Shown here: piece by piece, positions 51,709 through 60,680 of the stretch | Layout: every line of letters starts with the position of its first letter | Position numbering within the stretch: the first letter of the stretch is position 1 | Source: Hymenobacter mucosus | GTDB lineage: Bacteria > Bacteroidota > Bacteroidia > Cytophagales > Hymenobacteraceae | NCBI RefSeq assembly: GCF_900188255.1 | Contig: NZ_FZNS01000015.1 | Location: forward strand, 1-64,000 | DNA: 64,000 nt | Direction: 5' to 3' | Notes under the pieces: model-generated | Told to the model about the DNA's origin: nothing | The model's input: only the letters and a program-made list of their open reading frames with translations | Database searches by the model: none | Position numbers and translations under genes: made by a program

Positions 51709-54663
51709 ATGGAAGAAGATAACTACCTCCAGAATCTTAGCAAAGCTATTGGGTTATCGGTTGACCGACTGGTTAGCATTCAGTCTAACCTGGGCCTATC
51801 CGTTTCGGCCGCCGTTCCTGCAGATATTATCTCTTGCATCATGGAGAAGGTCGAAGAAGAAAGCATTCAAATTCTCCCCGACCTGTGCTTAGGAGAGGTA
51901 AAATTCTATGACGAGCACAAAAATTTCTTCGGTGTCATCCACCAGATAGCTTCTGCATCTGATTCCTGTCCAGAATCCGTAAAGTTTTATGATACTGATT
52001 CTGTAAGTAACTCCTTTCCCGATGGATGTCTGGTGCTATTTAGACTGAAACGCACGAGTGATAAAGCGAAAGCGCACGAAGTAGTCCAGTTAAAGGAGGC
52101 ATCGTATAGTAAGTTGTTGGCTGCGCTGCAAGAGTTGCTTTCTCACAAGTCACAATGCATTCCTAGGTTACTGGGAGCCCCGCAGTTCAAAGCAGGTGCC
52201 ATAATCAGCACATCACTACGCAAACAACTATTGACAACACTGCAAGAAGGCGTAGTTGATAAGTCAGTATCAGAACGGGACATAAACCAAGCGTGGCAGG
52301 GATTAGAGCGTTTGCGTGCTGAAAATGAAGACTTTCTCGTTTTTCTTCAAAACTTAATGCAACGCAGGCAACCTACCCTTAGAGGAATAGTAGCCGCGTT
52401 GCACAAGCGTAAGCTACACATAGAGGGTGACCTACAAAACCAAATAAGGGAAAGCCTGCTTTTGGAAATTGAACGGGACCGCTACATTAAGCCATCTGAA
52501 CTACAAGGAATTATGTCTTCTCTCAAGTGGCTGGGGGCAGGCAAAGGCGAAATAATGAGGGTAACCGCTGGTTCTATCATAAGCCAGTTAGGCTACGAGT
52601 TAGGCTCCCTAATTAAGACTAGGGGCGATGAAGGCGACTTACTACTTGAAGTATTTATTTTAACCCACTTAGAATCTGTGAGTTCTTATCGTTCACAACA
52701 GAACGGAAGGGACATCTATGATATTGGCATTATACTCAAGCAATCAGACTTCAGTTCTGATAAACAAGCTCTCCTAGCTACTCTGGAAGCTCACGTGTTA
52801 GCGGATAGAACCCGGTATTCGTCCTCAGTGATTCGGGCTCTTTACTCATTAACGGGCAATCCCTCTGCACTGGAATCAGTAGTAGTGAAGACTACTAGCG
52901 ATTTCGAGAGGCTCTGTCGCGAAATTCCAAACGCTTCTGGCGGACTAATCACAATAGGAGTCAAAGCGCATATCAAATCCGTAGCTCTCAGATTACTGGG
53001 TGAAAGTTCGTATCCAAGCCCAGGACTGAAAGATTTAGGTAAAATTATTTCTGCCTGCCAGCAAGTAGAAGTAGGCCTGACTGTTGAAGAAGTTTCTATA
53101 ATCGCCAATGCTGAAAGCAAATGGTCTGTAGACACTTTTATAGAGTATATAAGATTCTTGGAAAGTAGCCAAGCGGAAGAGCTACTGGCTGAATTTATAC
53201 GAGAGCGTTTCCAATCTAAGGACTTCAGGGATAAACAGTATTCATTGCTGAAAATCCTGATAGAGCTACAGCATATACCATTGATAGCAAAGCTGTGTTT
53301 ACAGGCTTGGCCCTGTGAACCGGGTTACTCTCAGCATAATCTGTGCGATGAGGTCTTATCAAAGGATCTCAACCTGTTCCAATATGTTGACGATAAGCTA
53401 CTGGCTGCTATTACAGTTGAAACTAACTATGAACTATTACAGCTGAGTATTGAACAAAGGTCAATTCGCATTGTACAAGCACTTTTGGCTAACGCGGTTT
53501 TTGACAAGCAGGAGTCGCTTCATGAATTTGCTGATTGGTGTCAGCAGAACAAATCCTCTGTTGAGTACTGTGTAGATATTTTATCCGAAACAAACGCTTT
53601 TCAAGTACCAGGCCGGGCAAAGGACAATATGGGCTATATGTGCTTGTTTGCTTGGTATCACATTGAATCAGCCACGATAAAGCGTTTGGTTGATAACTGT
53701 GACGATATTAGACGCGAATACCTTATCAAATATCTGCTCTACCGTGTTTACCAACGAGGAAAAGGAGCCGGAATGCCGCACATCAAGGGTATTGAGGTGC
53801 TCCGTACTATAACAGAAGGCATTAAAACAACGGCACTCTCATTAAATCTCATCTGCTTTTTCATAAAACGCGCTCCACAGTCTGGTGATAATTTATTGGG
53901 ATTGCTCAACTCATTTATTTACAAAGAAATTGAACAGGAAAAAGCTGGCGATTACTCCTCATTTAAAAATGCATTCTTAATTAAGAAATTATCCAGGAAG
54001 TGTAGTGGGCGCAAACTACAGTCTGATAGCACATTCCGCGAGTGGAAACAAGGCTCCGTCTCCCGTGTGTACATCGACCGGTCCCGCTATCGGGTGACCG
54101 AGCACTTGGGTATATTTTGTGAAGGTCGTCCCTGGAAATCGCTTACTGCTTACGATTCCGAGCAGAACCGTTCCACTACCGTACACATTCACTATTGTCG
54201 GGGCTGTGCATGCTATGAGCCGAACATGGACCCGCAACTTAGGGGCCATTTCTCGGACTGGACAATAAGCGAAGTTCTGGCGGTTCTAGGTTACTCTATC
54301 GACCGCCTAGTTATAAGTACGATTGCGGGATGGGCCAACAGGATGAATGAGATTCTGGACCACTTGCAATGCCGGACATGCAAATCTGTCCTGCGGCCCA
54401 AGGCCATGGATTTTGACACTCTTGGTTACTATGCCGTTCCGATATTCTATTGCCTGAACAACTCCTGCGCAGATTACCGGCAAGAAATCAGGTTTACCCA
54501 TTGCATCAAGTGTCATGGCTTGATTGATAGCAGAGACTGTAAACCATGCAGTAACGGTTGGTTAATTTGTCCTGACTCATCTTGTAAGGGGTGTTGTCCC
54601 ACGCATAGTGGTAAAAGCTACACCCCGGTCAAGGTCCAGAGGAATGAAATGCCTGACTTTTAA
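51709..54663 (+). CDS. large protein: IF2_N-like + cold-shock-like + zinc ribbons
   Basis: 984 aa, not a family I know. Residues 1-50 resemble the small IF2_N helix-turn domain (LSKAIGLSVDRLVSIQSNLGL). Residues 58-130 resemble a cold-shock/OB domain (LGEVKFYDEHKNFFGVI, VLFRLKR, KAHEVVQL). About 135-790 is a long helical region with no catalytic motif I can see. The C-terminal 170 residues hold many Cys pairs (CRGCAC, CRTCKS, CLNNSCAD, CIKCHG, CKPCSNG, CPDSSCKGCC), at least three zinc sites. Lower GC than its neighbours. It is likely a nucleic-acid sensor or scaffold partner of the upstream helicase-HNH; that is inference from adjacency. Confidence 0.6.
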   Translation: MEEDNYLQNLSKAIGLSVDRLVSIQSNLGLSVSAAVPADIISCIMEKVEEESIQILPDLCLGEVKFYDEHKNFFGVIHQIASASDSCPESVKFYDTDSVSNSFPDGCLVLFRLKRTSDKAKAHEVVQLKEASYSKLLAALQELLSHKSQCIPRLLGAPQFKAGAIISTSLRKQLLTTLQEGVVDKSVSERDINQAWQGLERLRAENEDFLVFLQNLMQRRQPTLRGIVAALHKRKLHIEGDLQNQIRESLLLEIERDRYIKPSELQGIMSSLKWLGAGKGEIMRVTAGSIISQLGYELGSLIKTRGDEGDLLLEVFILTHLESVSSYRSQQNGRDIYDIGIILKQSDFSSDKQALLATLEAHVLADRTRYSSSVIRALYSLTGNPSALESVVVKTTSDFERLCREIPNASGGLITIGVKAHIKSVALRLLGESSYPSPGLKDLGKIISACQQVEVGLTVEEVSIIANAESKWSVDTFIEYIRFLESSQAEELLAEFIRERFQSKDFRDKQYSLLKILIELQHIPLIAKLCLQAWPCEPGYSQHNLCDEVLSKDLNLFQYVDDKLLAAITVETNYELLQLSIEQRSIRIVQALLANAVFDKQESLHEFADWCQQNKSSVEYCVDILSETNAFQVPGRAKDNMGYMCLFAWYHIESATIKRLVDNCDDIRREYLIKYLLYRVYQRGKGAGMPHIKGIEVLRTITEGIKTTALSLNLICFFIKRAPQSGDNLLGLLNSFIYKEIEQEKAGDYSSFKNAFLIKKLSRKCSGRKLQSDSTFREWKQGSVSRVYIDRSRYRVTEHLGIFCEGRPWKSLTAYDSEQNRSTTVHIHYCRGCACYEPNMDPQLRGHFSDWTISEVLAVLGYSIDRLVISTIAGWANRMNEILDHLQCRTCKSVLRPKAMDFDTLGYYAVPIFYCLNNSCADYRQEIRFTHCIKCHGLIDSRDCKPCSNGWLICPDSSCKGCCPTHSGKSYTPVKVQRNEMPDF

Positions 54664-54809
54664 ACTTACCAAGAAAAGCGATGAGTCGCTGTTCCCGCCT
54701 GCCTCGTTTGGCAAGATGCCCTGGGCTTATTACAGTCCCTTGATGGAAGTAGGTATACTTCGGTAGGCAATCCTAATAGAAAGCGGACGCATTTAATAGT
54801 TCAGGTACG

Positions 54810-54887
54810 ATAACCCTTAATTATCATCCCTACTCTCCTTTTCTGGATGTTTGGTTTTAAGTTATGATAACCTTCACTTATCATAAC
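54810..54887. repeat. paired GATAA palindromes; the second is core-site-like
   Basis: GTTATGATAA (54861-54870) and TTATCATAAC (54878-54887) are perfect 10-bp arms around a 7-nt spacer, CCTTCAC. A shorter relative, GATAA-7nt-TTATC (54810-54826, spacer CCCTTAA), lies 50 bp before. Arms of about 10 bp and a 7-nt crossover are typical of tyrosine-recombinase core sites, and the recombinase gene begins 113 nt later. Operators for the recombinase gene are the alternative. Otherwise 54664-54999 holds no gene. Confidence 0.6.
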
Positions 54888-54999
54888 TTATCTTTGCCAT
54901 TGAAAAAGCGCGGCTTCTTTACCGTTTCAGATGCTTCTATATAAGGTGTCGCCTTATGGTCCAAATCAACTCGCTCCGGCACTGCCTTAAATTCACTCC

Positions 55000-56058
55000 A
55001 TGAGCGAAGACCTTTCTCTCGTTGCCTCTTCACCCGCCGGCCAGTCGGTCGGCGCGCAGTTGGCTCGGGCCTCAGCCAAAGTCGCGGGCTTTCTGGAAGT
55101 CGGCCTGCAGGGCGCGGCCAATACAGAGCGGGCCTACACGTCGGACCTAAAAAGCTACGTGACCTTTTGCGAGCAGCATGGCTTCGTCGCCGTGCCGGCC
55201 GACGTGGATACACTCACGGAGTACGTCGCCTACCTGGCTTCCGAGAAACCGGTATCCGATACAATGGGCGGTGGGGGAAAAAAGAAGCGAAAGGGCCAGC
55301 AGCCGCTCACTCGTCCCCACTCGCTGGCTACCATCAAGCGGCACCTAGCCGCCATCCGTAAAGCGCACCAGCTCGCCGGCCACCGGCTGCCGGCTACCTT
55401 GGATGCGCTCAACATTGTCATGGAAGGCATTGCCCGCACCCTGGGCAAGCGGCAGGATCAGGCCCCAGCGTTTACCGTCGAGGAGCTGAAGCAGGCCATC
55501 CGCCGCATGGACCTGGAGACATCGGCCGGCCTGCGGGACCGTGCCCTGCTGCTACTCGGTTTTGCGGGGGCATTCCGCCGCTCCGAGCTGGTGGACCTGA
55601 ACATCGAGCAGCTAGATTTCACGGAGCGGGCCTTGCTGGTGCACCTGGCCAAAAGCAAGACCAACCAATACGGCGCCGTGGAGGACAAAGCCATTTTCTA
55701 CGCGCCCAACGCGGACTACTGCCCCGTGCGCTGCCTGCGGGCTTGGCTCCATTTGCTCGGTCGTACGACAGGAGCGCTGTTCGTAAAGATTCCGCGGGCG
55801 GCTCCGGGCCAGATGGCCGTGCCTTCAGACAAGCGGCTTTCCGACATCTCCATCAACAAGCTGGTGCAAAAGCGCCTTGGCCCGGATTACTCAGCTCACT
55901 CCCTGCGGGTATCCTTTGTGACGGTGGCTGTGCTCAACGGGCAATCTCACAAAGCCATTAAAAACCAAACCAAGCAAAAAACGGATGCCATGATTGAGCG
56001 ATATACGCAGCTCAACAACGTGGTGTCCTACAATGCTGCTCAGGCGTTGGGGCTATGA
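55000..56058 (+). CDS. tyrosine recombinase (integrase)
   Basis: 352 aa with an N-terminal SAM-like core-binding domain (ERAYTSDLKSYVTFCEQHG) and a catalytic domain: first Arg in GAFRRSELVDL, Lys in HLAKSKTNQYG, His-x-x-Arg in SAHSLRVSFVT, Tyr in IERYTQLNN. The usual GH before the Tyr reads KQ here (NQTKQKTDAMIERY), so the third basic position is missing. The frame looks otherwise complete. Palindromes in the upstream 200 nt may be its recombination core. It divides two halves of the defence island; 56059-56279 holds no gene. Confidence 0.85.
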   Translation: MSEDLSLVASSPAGQSVGAQLARASAKVAGFLEVGLQGAANTERAYTSDLKSYVTFCEQHGFVAVPADVDTLTEYVAYLASEKPVSDTMGGGGKKKRKGQQPLTRPHSLATIKRHLAAIRKAHQLAGHRLPATLDALNIVMEGIARTLGKRQDQAPAFTVEELKQAIRRMDLETSAGLRDRALLLLGFAGAFRRSELVDLNIEQLDFTERALLVHLAKSKTNQYGAVEDKAIFYAPNADYCPVRCLRAWLHLLGRTTGALFVKIPRAAPGQMAVPSDKRLSDISINKLVQKRLGPDYSAHSLRVSFVTVAVLNGQSHKAIKNQTKQKTDAMIERYTQLNNVVSYNAAQALGL

Positions 56059-56279
56059 CAAATTGCATAAATAGTCACCAGGCCTGCCACTACCCCCACC
56101 TCGATAAGGTGCACCAGTACAAATTGGACAAGTAACTTGGATTGTAATGTTAGTGGGCCTTGAGAGCGACGAAAGTTATTACAAACAACAATGTCAGTTA
56201 GTACTGAAACCTTTAAGGCAGTTTGTTCCAATCGAACATGCTCCTCTAAATAGGCGGTGCCTGTACGAACAATTATTTT

Positions 56280-57770
56280 CTAAATGTAGAATCTAAATGA
56301 AGTAGGCAGCTTCCTGATGTTCTTCACATTCAATTCTGCCATAATCCCTCCTACCTGCCTAGAAAACGATAGTGTCACCGGGGCGCCGCCAGTAAAGCTA
56401 GAAGTATTCCAATTCATGCGAGCCAGCGCTAGAATATCTTCAGCAGCCTTTACAACATCCAGTGGCTCATTGCTTCTTATTTCGATTGGCCGCGGAATAT
56501 GAGCCCCCGGATAGGTACCAAGTTCCCGGATATAGCCTGTGTTAAACAAGTAATAACTGGTGTCATTAACGACGCATAAAGTACCGCGGTCAACCGGATA
56601 CTTACTATGCTTAACTAAGCAAAAGGCTGTCTCCTGTAAATTAATGAGTTCCACAATTGGAATACTGCTGAACGCATTACGGAATCCTTCTTCCTCATTC
56701 TCATCAAAAAAGGAGGTTTTGTGCAGCACTATGCGCTGAGGCGGTAGCCCGGTTCGGTAAGCATATTCTTCAATAATTTTTACACCTAGCTCAAATGATT
56801 GCGCACTGGAAAGGTGCACAGCCCTACTAGCGCGCGGGTTGTACTCCACATCGCTTCCGCGCAATGCAAAACCTTCTCCGTCTGAGGAAAATCCCTGGGC
56901 AATGCACGATTTTACCACTTGTTTAATGTTGGTGCGCAGATGATGAAATGTAATGCCGACAAAGCATGTCTCTACATCGTGCGCACGTAAACGCCACGGA
57001 ATTCCGCCAGCCTTGTAATACAGCGCAACGGAACTATTCCAAGCCCGCGCAGCTGCATCTTGGTTATCCGCTAAGTCCAGAAATATCTTATCCCTCCCAA
57101 TTTGTATGGGGATATTGACCAAAATAGCCTTCGCTTTTAGGGCCCGACGGAAATCCCTGTACAGCAAATCTTCTTCCGTATCTTCTATTTGCTCGTCAAA
57201 AAGGGAAAACTGAAAACCTGGCTTATTAGCAGATGCCATTTTTTTCAACTCGGATTTTTCATCCTTTGTTAATTTCCGCTCCACGTGATGACAAGCATCT
57301 ACCAGATTTTCAGGTAGACAGCAAAAAATAACGTTAGGACGCGTTGACTCAAGAGTTGAAAGCTTCTCTAGTCCTTTGTTGTACAAATTAAGCACTGTAT
57401 CAAAACGCAGGCTGTCGTCTTGAATTGCAAGCGCATCAGTAAGCTCCTCAGACGCTATTTCATGCGTCCAAACGGTACTAGTGTTAAGAGTAGCTTGAAA
57501 GACCATCCCAAACCCTGGATAATCAGGGTATTGCTGGGTGTTCTTCATGGTTGTTGGAATGAGCCCTTGGCACCGTTCGAGCCAAAAAGCAGCTTTCATG
57601 TTCATCTCCCGTGGTCCAACCAAACCAACCCGCACCTCCTTTAATTGAGCAGCCCCGAACCGCACATCGAAAGGTCCTGCTTGTTTCAGTCCCACTTTGG
57701 GGTCGGTGAAAGAGCCAATGCCGCCAAACTCAAGTTCAGTAGGCTGAATTTCAATAATCTTGATATCCAT
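56280..57770 (-). CDS. short prokaryotic Argonaute (inactive PIWI)
   Basis: 496 aa from ATG 57770 (MDIKIIEIQPTELEFGG); a start at 57806 would overlap the upstream gene. MID-PIWI fold without PAZ or N domains: VIFCCLPENLVD, then a MID-type basic stretch YRDFRRALKAKAILVNIPIQIG (residues 204-225), PWRLRAHDVETCFVGITFHHL. The catalytic aspartates are absent: VGITF (271-275) replaces the Asp strand and VLHKTSFF (348-355) lacks the second. Short pAgos bind guide and target and hand the signal to a partner effector. The SIR2/APAZ gene ends 4 nt before this start, the usual pairing. Confidence 0.85.
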   Translation of the reverse strand: MDIKIIEIQPTELEFGGIGSFTDPKVGLKQAGPFDVRFGAAQLKEVRVGLVGPREMNMKAAFWLERCQGLIPTTMKNTQQYPDYPGFGMVFQATLNTSTVWTHEIASEELTDALAIQDDSLRFDTVLNLYNKGLEKLSTLESTRPNVIFCCLPENLVDACHHVERKLTKDEKSELKKMASANKPGFQFSLFDEQIEDTEEDLLYRDFRRALKAKAILVNIPIQIGRDKIFLDLADNQDAAARAWNSSVALYYKAGGIPWRLRAHDVETCFVGITFHHLRTNIKQVVKSCIAQGFSSDGEGFALRGSDVEYNPRASRAVHLSSAQSFELGVKIIEEYAYRTGLPPQRIVLHKTSFFDENEEEGFRNAFSSIPIVELINLQETAFCLVKHSKYPVDRGTLCVVNDTSYYLFNTGYIRELGTYPGAHIPRPIEIRSNEPLDVVKAAEDILALARMNWNTSSFTGGAPVTLSFSRQVGGIMAELNVKNIRKLPTSFRFYI

Positions 57771-57774
57771 TGCT

Positions 57775-60519
57775 TTATTCTTCAGTGTCGTCCCACTCTT
57801 TCTCATCCGCTCCTAGTTCTTCCCGTTGCTGGTCAGCTAGTCGGCCTATCTCAGGGTCAACATCACTCTCATCTTCTTCATCATCCAGCTCGTCAAACTC
57901 CCCTTCAATCAGTGTGACATCATTCTGGGAGGCACCGACGTAATCAGCCCCTATCAAAATGTTATCACCTAAGCCGTCCGTCGTGGAAGAATGCAGCACA
58001 AAGCTTTGATGAGGTTCGCCAGATAACGTGCGAAGCCAGAACACCAAATCATTGAGTACACTTTGGTTATAATCATGCGACATCTTTTTGGTCGCCAATC
58101 GGCCAACTTTGGCAGACTCTAAAAGGTCTTTTTGTCCATTCAGAGTGAAAACATATGTAGGCTCAATGAATAAACACCACTGTTCGCCGATGCGCCGCAC
58201 AGAATAGTAGAATGCCTTATGCTCCCAGTAGCGTATTGTTTCCTTATTGACTGCGTAGCGTGGACGCGCAACTGTTCGTTTGGTCTTTTTGAAACGGGCT
58301 TTGTAAGCAATTACTCGTGCGCCATCATCACTCTTAGGAAAGTAGGCGCGTTTTTTAACAACGTCAACTACTAAACCACAGCGGAAGAAATGACTTTTAA
58401 GGCTATCATTAAGCAACCTGACAAACCGTTTCTCTCCTTCATTACCAGCTAGGTATTCGTCCAAGGCTAGTGTAGCAATAGTTGGGATTTTTACCAGATT
58501 GCGAAGGGTATTGTATCTGATTCGCAAATCGGTAAGCGTGAAAACCTGCTTCTCAAATAATTCAAATGGCGGAAAATAGAGAGTAGGGTACGTCTCAAAC
58601 ATTTCTTTTCTGGAAGAATGTAAAGACTCAGCATAGGAAATGTATTCTGGAAGGTGCTGTATTTCCAGAATGTTTGATGTGTATTTAGTTGTAATAACTC
58701 TTAGTGGGACAGCGGTTTGAGTAATCTCATCGACGGCTTCGGGGCGGCATTGCAAAAGCACAGTGAATTCCGTATTAGCCAAATTAGCTTCGAAGTCAAC
58801 GTGTCCAGCATTCTGTTGAACCCGCTGAACAACGTCATATAGGCCGGAACCCCGCTTGTCCATGGCGCCGGCACCATAAAATAAATCTGCTAATACAGGA
58901 TTGCGATATCCTTTAATTCCCCGCCGGCCACGCCTGATTTCATCAATCATTACTTCGTCTTCGAAGAATGGTCGCACCTCATCCATTAGGCCGCCAGGAT
59001 TGAAGATTCGGATAACCCCAGGGTTTATTTCGATAACGTTAGTTTCCTGCACTTCATAGTCCCGATGCACAAGGGAATTGACTACTACTTCCTTTAGAGC
59101 AATCGGGTCGTAGGGCGTTACGTCCGTTGACTCTTCATTCTTGAGCCTGAAAGGTTTATTGACTAAGGCTAAAGCTTCGTCAATCTCTTTGAGTTGAATC
59201 CACAGATTGCCGCTAATTGTTCTCTCAACGAACTCCTCCTCAATCGAATCGTCCTTCAGCAACTTGCGCAGCCATCTGGTCGGACCCGCGAACTTTATAA
59301 CTACTTGTGCCTTAGAAACAACTTCCTGCGGCTTTTTGGCAAAAAGGAGTAACCCAGCGTATGTAGCCAACAAGTTCCCTTCATGGTCAACCCGAACCAA
59401 ATTGAGATGCACCATCTGGTTAGTGAGCCAGTCTGAGTCAATCGTATCTGGTATTGAGATTTTTAGCTTTTCGCAATACTTTACAATGCGTAGTCGCAGC
59501 AGTGCGGCATCAAAATCTTCTGCTTGATAAGCAATGGCACTTTTCAAGTCGAAACTGGTCACCGTGGGCTCGCGTCGGTTGACTACCGGTAGCGAACGGT
59601 CAAAATTCACTTTTATCTTCTTCTCCCCCAAGTGCGGCCAAATCACCTTGTCAAGTAGATGGTCAAAGGATTCTATCTCAATAAATTGAAAGTTTGTTCC
59701 GATGATACTGCTAAGCGTCTTCACATAATCGGTAGCATCTTCTGGTTTCTCCCCTTTGCGCAAGCACCAATAAATCCCGTTTTTATAGTTATTGGCACGT
59801 TGGGCGTTGCTTATGAGCAAATGTTCCATAATCGAGGCTTCGCCTCCGCGGTATCCTACCACTACGAGCGGGTGGTCTTTCAACAGTGGGACAAGCGTTT
59901 GCACCAACTCCTCATCCATGCGCTCAATTTCCTCGATTACATTACGGTCAGAATAGTTATTGACGTCGCCGTGAAGAAACACGGAAACGGGAAAAGGAGG
60001 TGTCGCTGAAATTTTTACGTACTCCGGAGCTGTCCGCACATAATCAATCATGGCCGGCTGATTGATTTCATTCCTTGCTTTCCCAATACACTCGTCGAAA
60101 TTGGTGGTAAGCACAGTGCTGATGCGGCTCAAGTGCATGAGTTCAGCAAGCCTCAGATAACCGATGCTCACCCGCATATCAGGGTTCAAAATTTTCACCC
60201 AGAACTGCTTCCTAGCTGTTTGAGGCTGTAGAAGGCTTTCAACAGCGTATGGAAATAGTTCTCCCATAGAAACATCCTCTTTGAACCATGCCTGTGTGTC
60301 ACGCAACCACGGCAACCAATCGCTGCGTGTTATGCGTGGGTCATCAGGGTCTTTGCCATTCTGACGTGCATAAGCCCATTTAGATGCTTTGCTAACAATG
60401 TCTCCAGCCAAGGGAATACCTGAAGTAACGGACGCCCCAGCACCAAGCAAGAAAATAGGTTTGGGCGTATTTTTCAGCAGAGTAGCTACTATGCCCGCGT
60501 TATTAACATTTAAATGCAT
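57775..60519 (-). CDS. SIR2 + RecG-like ATPase + APAZ fusion, pAgo partner
   Basis: 914 aa. Residues 1-290: SIR2 domain with LLGAGAS (24-30), TTNFD (138-142), the catalytic-type His in LHGD (182-185) and GYRGGEA (222-228), predicted to deplete NAD. About 330-595: COG2865/RecG-C-terminal-like domain with winged-helix opening, LKEVVVNSLVHRDYE, IFNPGGLMDEVRPFF and YGAGAMDKRGSGL. About 615-870: APAZ-like region (YFPPFELFEKQ, RPRYAVNKET, FIEPTYVFTLNG, SVRRIGEQWCLF). Acidic tail. Usual SIR2-APAZ proteins lack the middle domain and are about 550-600 aa. Paired with the short Argonaute; abortive NAD loss on invader sensing is the known outcome for SIR2-APAZ/pAgo systems. Confidence 0.82.
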   Translation of the reverse strand: MHLNVNNAGIVATLLKNTPKPIFLLGAGASVTSGIPLAGDIVSKASKWAYARQNGKDPDDPRITRSDWLPWLRDTQAWFKEDVSMGELFPYAVESLLQPQTARKQFWVKILNPDMRVSIGYLRLAELMHLSRISTVLTTNFDECIGKARNEINQPAMIDYVRTAPEYVKISATPPFPVSVFLHGDVNNYSDRNVIEEIERMDEELVQTLVPLLKDHPLVVVGYRGGEASIMEHLLISNAQRANNYKNGIYWCLRKGEKPEDATDYVKTLSSIIGTNFQFIEIESFDHLLDKVIWPHLGEKKIKVNFDRSLPVVNRREPTVTSFDLKSAIAYQAEDFDAALLRLRIVKYCEKLKISIPDTIDSDWLTNQMVHLNLVRVDHEGNLLATYAGLLLFAKKPQEVVSKAQVVIKFAGPTRWLRKLLKDDSIEEEFVERTISGNLWIQLKEIDEALALVNKPFRLKNEESTDVTPYDPIALKEVVVNSLVHRDYEVQETNVIEINPGVIRIFNPGGLMDEVRPFFEDEVMIDEIRRGRRGIKGYRNPVLADLFYGAGAMDKRGSGLYDVVQRVQQNAGHVDFEANLANTEFTVLLQCRPEAVDEITQTAVPLRVITTKYTSNILEIQHLPEYISYAESLHSSRKEMFETYPTLYFPPFELFEKQVFTLTDLRIRYNTLRNLVKIPTIATLALDEYLAGNEGEKRFVRLLNDSLKSHFFRCGLVVDVVKKRAYFPKSDDGARVIAYKARFKKTKRTVARPRYAVNKETIRYWEHKAFYYSVRRIGEQWCLFIEPTYVFTLNGQKDLLESAKVGRLATKKMSHDYNQSVLNDLVFWLRTLSGEPHQSFVLHSSTTDGLGDNILIGADYVGASQNDVTLIEGEFDELDDEEDESDVDPEIGRLADQQREELGADEKEWDDTEE

Positions 60520-60680
60520 GATGCTAAATTAGATATTGACAGCAGGTAAAAAACTGGCTAAGGCTGAAACGAAAGTGTATTACTATGCCAGTGAAAAAGA
60601 TATAGGGTCGCCTCATTTCTTCGGCTAGAAATATTTCTATTGGATTGAGGTTTTATTCACGTCCTGATTCTGAAGATGTT

